DNA of 64,000 nt from Halobacteria archaeon AArc-dxtr1 (GTDB taxonomy: Archaea > Halobacteriota > Halobacteria > Halobacteriales > Natrialbaceae), in assembly GCA_025517425.1 (NCBI GenBank), contig JAOPJY010000001.1, forward strand, positions 1,682,852 to 1,746,851, read 5' to 3'. The stretch's first letter is position 1, and each line of letters begins with the position of its first letter. Below, in pieces: positions 53,015 through 60,613 of the stretch. The notes beneath the pieces are model-generated. The model did not search any database. It was given only the letters and a program-made list of their open reading frames with translations, and was not told where the DNA came from. The translations under genes were made by a program, and so were the position numbers.

Positions 53015-53494
53015 CTACTGTTGCTGGTCGAACTCGTCGACCTCGGCATCGAGGACTGCATCAAGTTCGCGACGGAACGCTTCGGGTTCGGAGAAGGCTC
53101 TGTAGACCGAGACGAAGCGGATGTATGCGACTTTGTCGACGTCGCGCAACCGCTCGGAGACGAGTTCGCCGACGAGACTCGACGAAACGATTCGCGTCTC
53201 TCGGTTCTGAAGTGCGCGCTCGATGTCGTCGACGAGGCTCGTCACCGTTTCCTCGGACACGTTACGCTTCTCTACGGCCCGCTCGATCCCCGCACGAAGT
53301 TTCGTACAGGTGAACGGTTCGATGGTTCCGTCGCGTTTTTTCACCTGAAGGGAGTCCCACTCCGGACGTTCGTAGGTCGTAACGCGAAACGAACATCGGT
53401 GACACTCCCGGCGCCGTCGGACGGAGGTTCCGTCGGCGCTTGGCTCGGTATCGATGACGCGCGTTCGCTTGTCCCCGCAGTCCGGGCAGTCCAT
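53015..53494 (-). CDS. nrdR: NrdR-type transcriptional repressor
   Basis: 159 residues from the ATG at 53494. An N-terminal zinc ribbon ('MDCPDCGDKRTRVIDT...RRRRECHRCSFRVTTYE', with Cys 3, 6, 31, 34) and an ATP-cone ('VKKRDGTIEPFTCTKLRAGIERA'). In bacteria NrdR binds paired 16-base boxes before ribonucleotide reductase genes and senses dATP/ATP. Here it is the first gene before nrdA (start 52997) on the same strand, so it should control its own operon. Candidate boxes lie upstream. The longer frame to 53686 is not family-like. Confidence 0.93.
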   Translation of the reverse strand: MDCPDCGDKRTRVIDTEPSADGTSVRRRRECHRCSFRVTTYERPEWDSLQVKKRDGTIEPFTCTKLRAGIERAVEKRNVSEETVTSLVDDIERALQNRETRIVSSSLVGELVSERLRDVDKVAYIRFVSVYRAFSEPEAFRRELDAVLDAEVDEFDQQQ

Positions 53495-53525
53495 AGTTGT
53501 CACTCGGTGACCCTCCAGCGTTGGA

Positions 53526-53570
53526 ACCCCATATCTGGGGTCTCTCGGTTTCAGCTGCAATATCTGGTGC
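53526..53570. promoter_or_regulatory. Candidate paired NrdR operator boxes
   Basis: A perfect dyad ACCCCATATCTGGGGT (53526-53541, 6+4+6) and a related CTGCAATATCTGGTGC (53555-53570) share ATATCTGG. Their starts are 29 bases apart, close to three helical turns, like bacterial NrdR box pairs. They lie 32-76 bases before the nrdR start. Confidence 0.5.
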
Positions 53571-53612
53571 CAGCGGTACCCACATAAAACCTTCCCAACT
53601 AGATTGATGTAG

Positions 53613-53628
53613 AACAAGCACACTTGTT
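53613..53628. promoter_or_regulatory. Additional 16-base dyad upstream of nrdR
   Basis: AACAAG-CACA-CTTGTT is a perfect 6+4+6 inverted repeat, the same geometry as the box at 53526, but with a different sequence. It lies about 120 bases before nrdR and could serve either nrdR or the plus-strand zinc-ribbon gene at 53790. Confidence 0.35.
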
Positions 53629-53789
53629 TTAGTCGGGACGAAGTCCGTACACGGCCCGCCTTGCAGGGCCATTCGGTGTCTCTCACTGTTCGGACCCGTG
53701 CGCTATTTTGCGCCAGCTACGCGGTCGGCAACGAACTCCGGCGGCGACAAGACTATGTGTGGGTGTACCATGGTCAGAACTGCATCGCC

Positions 53790-54059
53790 ATGAAACCGTG
53801 TCAAAACTGTCAGGCGGTCATCGACGAGTACACCCTGGACAAACAACTCGAACCCCTGCGCGAACTCACGGTCGACGACTTCAACGTCTGTGCGGACTGT
53901 GCCACCGTCGTCTCCGGCGCCTGCGTGGAGTGTGACGGGGCGGTCTACGTTCCCCGGGGCCGTACCGAGACGCCGGACTACTGCCCGGCCTGTCGCTCCG
54001 GCCACATCGAACAGACCGGCCAGGATCCCGGCTGGAACGGCGAACTGACCTCCGTTTGA
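53790..54059 (+). CDS. Small multi-zinc-ribbon protein
   Basis: 89 residues from the ATG at 53790 (MKPCQNCQAVID). Four CxxC knuckles: C4/C7, C34/C37 ('NVCADCATV'), C45/C48 ('GACVECDGA') and C63/C66 ('YCPACRSG'), enough for two zinc sites. The C-terminus is 'HIEQTGQDPGWNGELTSV'. Small zinc-ribbon proteins of this kind are common in haloarchaea and their roles are unknown; RNA or protein binding is possible. It is divergent from nrdR. Confidence 0.75.
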   Translation: MKPCQNCQAVIDEYTLDKQLEPLRELTVDDFNVCADCATVVSGACVECDGAVYVPRGRTETPDYCPACRSGHIEQTGQDPGWNGELTSV

Positions 54060-54117
54060 GGCGCTGTCCGGCGGCGCCCGCCCGGTGTCGTTTCTGTCGC
54101 TCCTTCGAACCTGCAGC

Positions 54118-54555
54118 TCACTCCTCGTCCGAGAGCGCCCGCTCGCGGAGGCGCTCGCCCTCCTCGCTCTCGACGGTAAGTTCGGGAACCTCGACCGGTG
54201 TCCCCTCCTCGTCGATGGCGACGAACGTAAACGTCGACTCCGTCGTCTTCTCCGTCTCGCCAGTGCGTGGATCCTCTCGCCAGGCACGCAGCGCGACCTT
54301 GACGCTGGTCCGGCCCGCCTCGTAGACGTACGACTCGACTAACGCGATCTCGCCGATCGGGACCGGCCGGACGAACGCGAGATCGGTTACCTGCGCGGTG
54401 ACGCAGGTCTGGCCCGTAAATCGCACCGCCGACATCGCGCCGATCTCGTCTAGCCACTTCATTAGGTTCCCACCGTGGAGCGTCCCGTGGTTGTTGGCGT
54501 GGTGAGGTTGGATCGAGAAGCGGTTCTGGATGTGCGTGTCGAGTAGCGTCGGCAT
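54118..54555 (-). CDS. Acyl-CoA thioesterase, hotdog fold
   Basis: 145 residues. The hotdog signature is 'HANNHGTLHGGNLMKWLDEIGAMSAVRFTGQTCVTAQV' with the HGG and following Asp typical of the YciA/BFIT group, then 'GEIALVESYVYEAGRTSVKVALRAW' and 'TFTFVAIDEEG'. It hydrolyses acyl-CoA esters; chain preference cannot be read. A charged tail ('SEEGERLRERALSDEE') is added. It is a single gene downstream of sopII on the same strand, after a 60-base gap. Confidence 0.92.
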   Translation of the reverse strand: MPTLLDTHIQNRFSIQPHHANNHGTLHGGNLMKWLDEIGAMSAVRFTGQTCVTAQVTDLAFVRPVPIGEIALVESYVYEAGRTSVKVALRAWREDPRTGETEKTTESTFTFVAIDEEGTPVEVPELTVESEEGERLRERALSDEE

Positions 54556-54615
54556 ACGCCGTGATTCGTGCCAGGGATGAAGAATCCTCGGTGATTCGGG
54601 CTGGCTGCCACTCGC

Positions 54616-55323
54616 TCAGATCGTTGTGCCCTCGGCACCGGTCACGACGACACCGCGTTCACTCTCGATCGTTGCGCTGGCGTTAAGCGCGATGAGGCCG
54701 AAGCCGACTTTCGTCACCAGATCGAGGTACATGACCAGCATCACGTCGACGCTCGGGGTTAATACCGCGACGCCAGACGGGCCGAGCAACCAGATAATCG
54801 GGTAGATCGACCACAGAACGACGGTCAGGTTTCGCAGGCTCGTAAAGACGGACGTGATCGCGTCGGCTTGCTCGTTGGCACGCTCGGTCACTGGGCCGAG
54901 CAGGAGGTACAGTAAGCCGACGTACGCGATCGATGCCAGCCCAAACAGGCCGAACCGCTCAACCCCCGTGAGCAACGACCCTCCAAAGCCAAGGACCATC
55001 ACAACTGTGTTCAGCCCGATAACGAGCGCATACTCCTGGCGCTCAAGGCCGACGAGCATCCCTAGAAAGATCAGCAACAGCGGCGTCGTCAGGATCCAGT
55101 CGATATATCGCGGTGTGAAGATCGTTCGTCCGTCGACTGTCACCCAACCGATCTCCATCGCCATCGTCGCGTACGCCACTGCCGCGATACCGCTGATCCC
55201 GACCAGAACGACGTAGTACTGTCGGTACTCCTCGTCGGCTGCCAGCCCAGTCCAGGCGAACGCTGCGGTCCCCGCTGTCATCCCCAGCATCCCGATCCAG
55301 AACCAGTTCGTCAGTTCGATCAC
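54616..55323 (-). CDS. sopII: Sensory rhodopsin II (phoborhodopsin)
   Basis: 235 residues, seven helices, from a GTG at 55323. Key positions fall exactly as in the Natronomonas protein: counter-ion D75 in '[10 protein letters not shown]', F86 where proton pumps have Asp, Y199 and T204 near the retinal, and the Schiff-base K205 in '[11 protein letters not shown]'. Retinal bound at K205 senses blue-green light and signals avoidance. The GTG overlaps the TGA of htrII (GTGA), so the two are translated together. Y199/T204 are the residues that contact the transducer in the known complex. Confidence 0.95.
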   Translation of the reverse strand: MIELTNWFWIGMLGMTAGTAAFAWTGLAADEEYRQYYVVLVGISGIAAVAYATMAMEIGWVTVDGRTIFTPRYIDWILTTPLLLIFLGMLVGLERQEYALVIGLNTVVMVLGFGGSLLTGVERFGLFGLASIAYVGLLYLLLGPVTERANEQADAITSVFTSLRNLTVVLWSIYPIIWLLGPSGVAVLTPSVDVMLVMYLDLVTKVGFGLIALNASATIESERGVVVTGAEGTTI

Positions 55324-56954
55324 GCGTGTCCACCTCCGGCTGCCGGCGTCGCTTGTCCGTTGACGTCAACCGCCACCTCAATCTCTTCGAGCGCCTCGAG
55401 CAGCGTTTCGGCGTCTGCAGCCAGCTCGTCGACGCGTCCGAAGACGTTACGCACCGACGCTGTCTGCCCTTCGGCTGCCGTGACGACTCCTGTCGCCTCG
55501 GTTGCGGTCCGGTCGGAGATGTCGGCGACGTCTTCGACCATCGTGAACACGTCCTGTACCGACTCAGCCTGCTCGTTCGTCGAGGTGTTGATCGCCTGGA
55601 TCCCATCGTTTACGTCCTCGACAATGTCGACCATCTGGTCGAACGCGGTGACGGTCTCCTCGACTGTGTCGACGCCGTGGGAGATCTGTGTACTCGTCTC
55701 CCGAATATCCGTCGCCGTGGTCTCACTTTTGTCTTCGATGCCCGCCAGTATCTCCTCGATCTCGGTGGTCGCCTCCTTGGTCTCCTCAGCCAGCGACTTG
55801 ACCTCGTTTGCGACGACGGCGAACCCCTCGCCGCCGTCTCGCGACCGTGACGCTTCGATCGAGGCGTTGACCGCGAGGATGTTCGTCTGCTCTGCGATGT
55901 CGGCGATCATCTCCGTCGCCGATTCGATCTCTTCGATCTCTGCAGAGAGCTGCTCGACCGCCTCGACGGCTGCTTCGGTCTGAGCTTCGATAGCCTTCAT
56001 CTCCTCGATCGCCTCCTGTGCCGTCTCGAGTCCGGCCTCCGAGGTCCGTTCGGCTTCGGTCGAGCGCTCGGCGAGGGCGTCGGCGCTATCTGCTACTTCC
56101 TGCGTTCGCGCTGAAATATCATTCATCTCTCTGGCGATCGAACTAATTCTCTCAGTCTGCTTATCCGCGCCGTCGGAAATCTCCCGTATTGTGTCGCTGA
56201 CGTCTGTGCTCGCGTCGAGAACGTCTTCGCCGTTTTCCCGAACCTGTTTGCTCGTCATCGTGACGTCCTCGGCGAACCACTCGATTCTCGCGACCAGCGC
56301 CTCGATATCTTCGATCATCTCGTTGAACGAGGTAGCGATCGACACCATCGCGCTGGTCTCGCTTTGCGGTTCGAGCCGGCGGGTGAAATCGCCTGCTGCA
56401 CAGTCTGCCATCACAGCTTCGAACCGCTTTGCGTCGGCCTCGAGATCGCTGTTGACCGCTTCGAGCCGGTTTCGTTCCGCTTCTGCCTCTTCACGGGCTG
56501 ACTCAGCACGCGTCGCCTCTGCTTCGGCTTTCTCGCGGGCCGCTTCGACCTCTTCGATCGACTCCTGAAGCGACTGGCGCATCTCGTCGAACGCCTCGTA
56601 GAGGCGACCGATCTCGTCGTCTCGTCGCGTCTCGAGTTCGACATCGAGATCGCCCTCTGCCATGGTGCTTGTTGCCCGGACGAGCGAGGACAGTGATGCC
56701 GCGGTGTTACCACCGATCGTCGCGGCGACCAGCCCCAGGTTGATCATCGTCAGAACGATCAGTCCCAGGACTGCCGAGGTTGCCACCTCACCGACTGCCT
56801 CTGAGTCACCCGATTCGAGCGCCGACTGCAACTCGAGATACACGCCGCCGCCGAACAATAGTGTGATCCCAACGACTAGACCGAAAACTGCCCCTAATCT
56901 TGCCGTGTAGCTCCGCCGTACGTACGACGGAAGGAGCGTCTGTGCGATATTCAC
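55320..56954 (-). CDS. htrII: Sensory rhodopsin II transducer HtrII
   Basis: 544 residues. Two membrane helices (about 18-40 and 60-85) with a short outer loop, as in the Natronomonas transducer; a HAMP domain follows ('[34 protein letters not shown]'), then a coiled coil and a methyl-accepting signalling domain with the hairpin tip '[42 protein letters not shown]'. It relays the rhodopsin signal to CheA/CheW, none of which is in the window. It precedes and overlaps sopII. Helix 2 should pack against rhodopsin helices F and G. Confidence 0.94.
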   Translation of the reverse strand: MNIAQTLLPSYVRRSYTARLGAVFGLVVGITLLFGGGVYLELQSALESGDSEAVGEVATSAVLGLIVLTMINLGLVAATIGGNTAASLSSLVRATSTMAEGDLDVELETRRDDEIGRLYEAFDEMRQSLQESIEEVEAAREKAEAEATRAESAREEAEAERNRLEAVNSDLEADAKRFEAVMADCAAGDFTRRLEPQSETSAMVSIATSFNEMIEDIEALVARIEWFAEDVTMTSKQVRENGEDVLDASTDVSDTIREISDGADKQTERISSIAREMNDISARTQEVADSADALAERSTEAERTSEAGLETAQEAIEEMKAIEAQTEAAVEAVEQLSAEIEEIESATEMIADIAEQTNILAVNASIEASRSRDGGEGFAVVANEVKSLAEETKEATTEIEEILAGIEDKSETTATDIRETSTQISHGVDTVEETVTAFDQMVDIVEDVNDGIQAINTSTNEQAESVQDVFTMVEDVADISDRTATEATGVVTAAEGQTASVRNVFGRVDELAADAETLLEALEEIEVAVDVNGQATPAAGGGHA

Positions 56955-57058
56955 ACCTCTATATCAAATAGTTTCATGTAAAGTATGACGCCTTCCCTGT
57001 TAGGATATTTGTTACGTCTAACTGAACCACTCTGTCCCTCGACCGAATGCGTTGTGCC

Positions 57059-58066
57059 TTACTGGGACGTTCGTCCAACTTCCGCGAGGAGACGAGCGAG
57101 ATGGATACGGTCGCTGGTCCCAGCTTGCATCTCGAACTCGATGTTAGCCGCGAGTCGGTGAAGTCGGGCGAGTTCGTCTCCGTGGTAGCGTTTTCTCGCC
57201 ACGTCGAGCAGCGCGTCGAGGATCTCCTGTCCGTCTAATCCGTCGTCGACGAGCAGGTCGTCGAGCGTCTTTCGTGCGTCGGTAAACGAGCCCTTCTCGG
57301 CGTCGTCGACCATTTCCTCGACGATTTCGTCTCGCCCAACCGATCCGATGGTCTCGTAGGCGGCACCCATCGTGATCTCACCTTCGCCCTCGGCGGTAGT
57401 CTGGGCCGCCAGAATCGCCGTCCGAAGGTTTCCGTCGGCATAGCCCGCGACGAACTCGAGTCCCTCTTGCTCGTAGTCGACGCCCTCCGCCTCGACGATC
57501 CGCGAGAGCACCGCGACGGTCTCGTCACTTGTCGGGGCACGCATCGAGACGGGGAAACACCGCGACCGGATCGGCGGGATCAGCTTCGTCGGCTGCCGGG
57601 TCGCGATCACGAACTGCGTCGTCCGGTGGTGTTGTTCCATGATCCGACGCAGCGCCTGCTGGAAGTCCTCCCGGATATCCTCGGCGTTGTCCAGCAGGAT
57701 CGTTTTGTACGACCCCGACACCGGCGCATAGCTGGCCGACTCCTTCAGTACCCGATTGATCATATCCCGTTTCGAGAGCGACGACCGACCGACCAGAAAG
57801 CCCTCGAACCGTGGGTCGTTCTTGATCTCGGTTTTCGTCCGGCCGAAGAAGTCGGCGACGTTGATCTCGATCAGGTCGTTCTCCGGGTCGGCGTGGGCCT
57901 CGCGAGCCAGCGCACGCGCCGCGGCCGTCTTGCCGCTTCCCGGTGGCCCCTGCAACAACAGGTTGATCGGCTCCTCGCTCGCGCGTTCTAGGTACCGCCG
58001 GGCGTCGTCCTGTGGCAACTCCTCGATCACGGGTGCGTAGGTCTCGGTCCACAGCGGCGCGTCCAT
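57059..58066 (-). CDS. Replication factor C small subunit paralogue
   Basis: 335 residues. An AAA+ clamp loader subunit: 'WTETYAP' near the N-terminus, Walker A 'GPPGSGKTAAA' (40-50), Walker B 'KTILLDNAED' (the usual DEAD box reads DNAE), sensor 1 'QFVIATRQPTKL', arginine finger 'IRSRC' and the C-terminal collar helices. Haloarchaea have two small subunits and one large; the altered Walker B and 'WTETYAP' start suit the second small subunit (RfcC type). It loads the PCNA clamp. It is a single gene near sopII-htrII. Confidence 0.9.
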   Translation of the reverse strand: MDAPLWTETYAPVIEELPQDDARRYLERASEEPINLLLQGPPGSGKTAAARALAREAHADPENDLIEINVADFFGRTKTEIKNDPRFEGFLVGRSSLSKRDMINRVLKESASYAPVSGSYKTILLDNAEDIREDFQQALRRIMEQHHRTTQFVIATRQPTKLIPPIRSRCFPVSMRAPTSDETVAVLSRIVEAEGVDYEQEGLEFVAGYADGNLRTAILAAQTTAEGEGEITMGAAYETIGSVGRDEIVEEMVDDAEKGSFTDARKTLDDLLVDDGLDGQEILDALLDVARKRYHGDELARLHRLAANIEFEMQAGTSDRIHLARLLAEVGRTSQ

Positions 58067-58138
58067 CGCCGACGCGTAGGTGCGGATCGCGTAAGAATCG
58101 GTCGGTTCAGACGGCGTCTGGTCGTCCCATTACTCCGC

Positions 58139-59374
58139 CTAGTTGTCTGCCTCTGTAGCCTCCTCGCCGTCGGCCTCACCGTCGTCGGTTTCCGCTTCGT
58201 CCTCGTCACCGTCACCTTCGTCTTCCTCACCGCCGTCGTCGTCCTCCTCGATCTCCGGCTCGTCACCGACCGGCCCCTCCGCCACCTCGGCGAGCGTGAA
58301 CGGGACCTTGAGGAGGCCGCCGTCGTCGGCCTCGACCACGGTCGCGTTCTCCGGCTCGTGGACGTCACCTCCGTAGAGTACCGCAACCAGCTCTTCGTCG
58401 GCATCGACGGGTTCCTCGAACTCGATCGGGATCGACTCGTTGTCACCAGCCTCGAGTTGCTCGCTTACCCCCAGCGGATCGACAGCCGCTGTCTCGTTCT
58501 CTGCGTTGCCGTCATCCGCCCGCTCTACCGCGACGAACCCATCTCCCGGAAGGGACGCACTCGCTGTCACGCCGCTCTCGTTGCCGTCGACCACCGCGAG
58601 CGCGGGCGTGCCGGCGAATTCGACGTCGACCGTGGTCAGTGCCCCGTCGCTGACCGTGAAGACGCCGACCGTCTGCGATCCGGGCGCGAGGGTTCCCGGC
58701 TCAACCTCGAATGTTACCTCCTGTGAGGAGCCGGTCTCGAGATCGACGAGCTGGCGCTCGACGACTGTTCCGTCGACGCGGAGATCAACGTGTTGCTGGT
58801 CGGTCCGGTCAGTCGGATTCGACACGTCAGCGGTGACGGTGACCGACTCGTTAGTCGTCGCGCTCGCCGGCACTGACAACGCCTCGACGTCGAAGGAGTC
58901 GACCACCGCTCCTTCTTCACTCGTCACGGTGGCGGTGTCGCTGACCGGGTGGCCGTCCGCGAGGTACGGACGGTCCGACTCGTCCTCTTGCTCGTCGCCG
59001 ACGTACGTTTCGTCCTCGGTCGTATCCTGGTACACCGTCGCCGTGAGCTGCCCGTACAGTTCGCCCTCGTACTCTTCGTCGGCCTCGATGGTGACGTTTT
59101 CGTGACTCCCCTCTCCCATGTACTCAGAGGTAGCGATTGTCGACCCTGATCCGTCCTCGATGACGACGAATCCTCCGTCGGAGAGCGAGACCGCGTCGAC
59201 GGTGACGGCGCTGCCGTTTCCGTGCTGGTCTTCGAACTCGATCGATGCCGTCGGCTCTTCGTCGACGCCGAACAGCGACGGCGACTGTCCGACGACCACA
59301 CCGGCCGCGAGGACGATCGCGACGGCGATCAGTACCGCCACGATCCGTTTTCCGGTCCGTAGTCGCGAGCTCAT
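58139..59374 (-). CDS. Exported protein with two DUF7282-like domains and an acidic tail
   Basis: 411 residues from the ATG at 59374 (MSSRLRTGKRIVAV; the frame opens at 59428). One N-terminal membrane segment ('IVAVLIAVAIVLAAGVVV') acts as signal or anchor. Two related beta domains ('ASIEFEDQHGNGSAVTVDAVSLSDGGFVVI' and 'PALAVVDGNESGVTASASLPGDGFVAV') flank a CARDB-like Ig domain ('ALSVPASATTNESVTVTADVSNPTD'). The last 55 residues are almost all Asp/Glu/Gly. The domain name is from memory and held loosely. It is surface-exposed, with a structural or adhesion role suspected. Confidence 0.75.
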   Translation of the reverse strand: MSSRLRTGKRIVAVLIAVAIVLAAGVVVGQSPSLFGVDEEPTASIEFEDQHGNGSAVTVDAVSLSDGGFVVIEDGSGSTIATSEYMGEGSHENVTIEADEEYEGELYGQLTATVYQDTTEDETYVGDEQEDESDRPYLADGHPVSDTATVTSEEGAVVDSFDVEALSVPASATTNESVTVTADVSNPTDRTDQQHVDLRVDGTVVERQLVDLETGSSQEVTFEVEPGTLAPGSQTVGVFTVSDGALTTVDVEFAGTPALAVVDGNESGVTASASLPGDGFVAVERADDGNAENETAAVDPLGVSEQLEAGDNESIPIEFEEPVDADEELVAVLYGGDVHEPENATVVEADDGGLLKVPFTLAEVAEGPVGDEPEIEEDDDGGEEDEGDGDEDEAETDDGEADGEEATEADN

Positions 59375-59576
59375 TTGTCTATCTGGAAGCTGTACTCGGA
59401 TCGGTCCGTGGCGATGTAAAACGCACACTCCGTTCTCGGCGGCGGGGAATCGGTAGGAAGCCCGGTGGTAGTGGTAGTCTCTGCTTACCGTCTCGTCGGC
59501 CCCGCCAGCGCGCGCGTCTGGTCGCCGTGACCGCCTTTCGAAGCCGGTTTACCCGCGGCCCGCCCACGTTCGGCTG

Positions 59577-60527
59577 ATGACCCTCCGCGTGACGTTTCTC
59601 GGCACAGCCGGGGCGGTCCCCACGCCAGCGCGCAATCCGAGCAGTCTCTTCGTCGCTCGCGAGGGCGACCAGTTGCTGTTCGACGCCGGCGAAGGGACCC
59701 AGCGCCAGCTGATGCGCTTTCGGACCGGCTTTGCGATCTCGCAGCTGTTCGTCACGCACTGCCACGGCGACCACGTTCTTGGCATTCCCGGTTTGCTCCA
59801 GACGATGGACTTCAACGACCGCGAGCAACCCCTCTCGATCCACTGTCCAACGGGAACTCGCCGGCAGATTCGCTCGCTCGTCACGCTCCTCGGGAACCGA
59901 CCTTCGTTTCCCGTCCACGTCAACGAAGTCGGCGACGGCGACGTCGCCTACCGCGCCGACGAGTACGAGGTTCGGGCGTTTGCGACCGACCACGACACCC
60001 GATCCGTCGGCTACGCGTTGGTTGAGGACGACCGGAAGGGCCGCTTCGACCGCGAGCACGCCGAGGAACTCGGCGTCCCGGTCGGCCCGAAGTTCTCAAA
60101 ACTGCACGAGGGCGAGCCCGTCGAACTCGAGGACGGTACCGTCGTCCGCCCCGAGCAGGTCGTCGGCGAGCCCCGACCCGGCCGCTCGCTGGTCTACACC
60201 GGCGACACCCGCCCGACGGCTGCGGCGGTCGAGGTCGCGGAATCGCCCGATCTGCTGATTCACGACGCCACCTTCGCCGAGGACCGCGCGGATCGGGCCA
60301 CCGAGACGGCCCACTCGACGGCCCGACAGGCCGCCGAGATCGCCCGCCGGGCAGGCGCCGACCGGCTCGCACTGATGCACGTCTCCTCCCGATACGCGGG
60401 CGACGTCTCCGCCCATTTGGCGGAGGCCCGTGAGGTGTTCGGCGCGGAGGGAGAAGATGGTAGCGGGGAGGCGGTGTTCGTCCCCGAGGACGGCCAGCGC
60501 GTCGAACTGGCGTATCCCGACGGCTGA
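59577..60527 (+). CDS. rnz: Ribonuclease Z
   Basis: 316 residues. A metallo-beta-lactamase fold with 'FLGTAGAVPTPARNPSS', the metal motif 'VTHCHGDHVLGIPG' (HxHxDH), 'VYTGDTRPT' (Asp ligand), 'HDATFAED' and 'ALMHVSSRY' (His), plus the flexible arm region ('EVGDGDVAYRADEY..'). It cuts the 3' trailer from tRNA precursors. It is near full length for the short (RNase Z-S) form. The next gene starts 86 bases later after a small palindrome. Confidence 0.95.
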   Translation: MTLRVTFLGTAGAVPTPARNPSSLFVAREGDQLLFDAGEGTQRQLMRFRTGFAISQLFVTHCHGDHVLGIPGLLQTMDFNDREQPLSIHCPTGTRRQIRSLVTLLGNRPSFPVHVNEVGDGDVAYRADEYEVRAFATDHDTRSVGYALVEDDRKGRFDREHAEELGVPVGPKFSKLHEGEPVELEDGTVVRPEQVVGEPRPGRSLVYTGDTRPTAAAVEVAESPDLLIHDATFAEDRADRATETAHSTARQAAEIARRAGADRLALMHVSSRYAGDVSAHLAEAREVFGAEGEDGSGEAVFVPEDGQRVELAYPDG

Positions 60528-60543
60528 GGTGTGGGCACCGCGA

Positions 60544-60556
60544 GCGGAGCGTCCGC
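60544..60556. repeat. Intergenic copy of the GCGGA/TCCGC palindrome
   Basis: GCGGA-GCG-TCCGC followed by ATTCTC; the same arms and similar right flank (R-Y-TCTC) as the elements inside ahcY and nrdA, with a shorter spacer. It lies just after the rnz stop, so it might also aid termination. Confidence 0.5.
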
Positions 60557-60613
60557 ATTCTCTAGAGGTGCGGCCGCGTCGCATTTATTGTCGTCTCGTC
60601 CCTACACCCCTCC

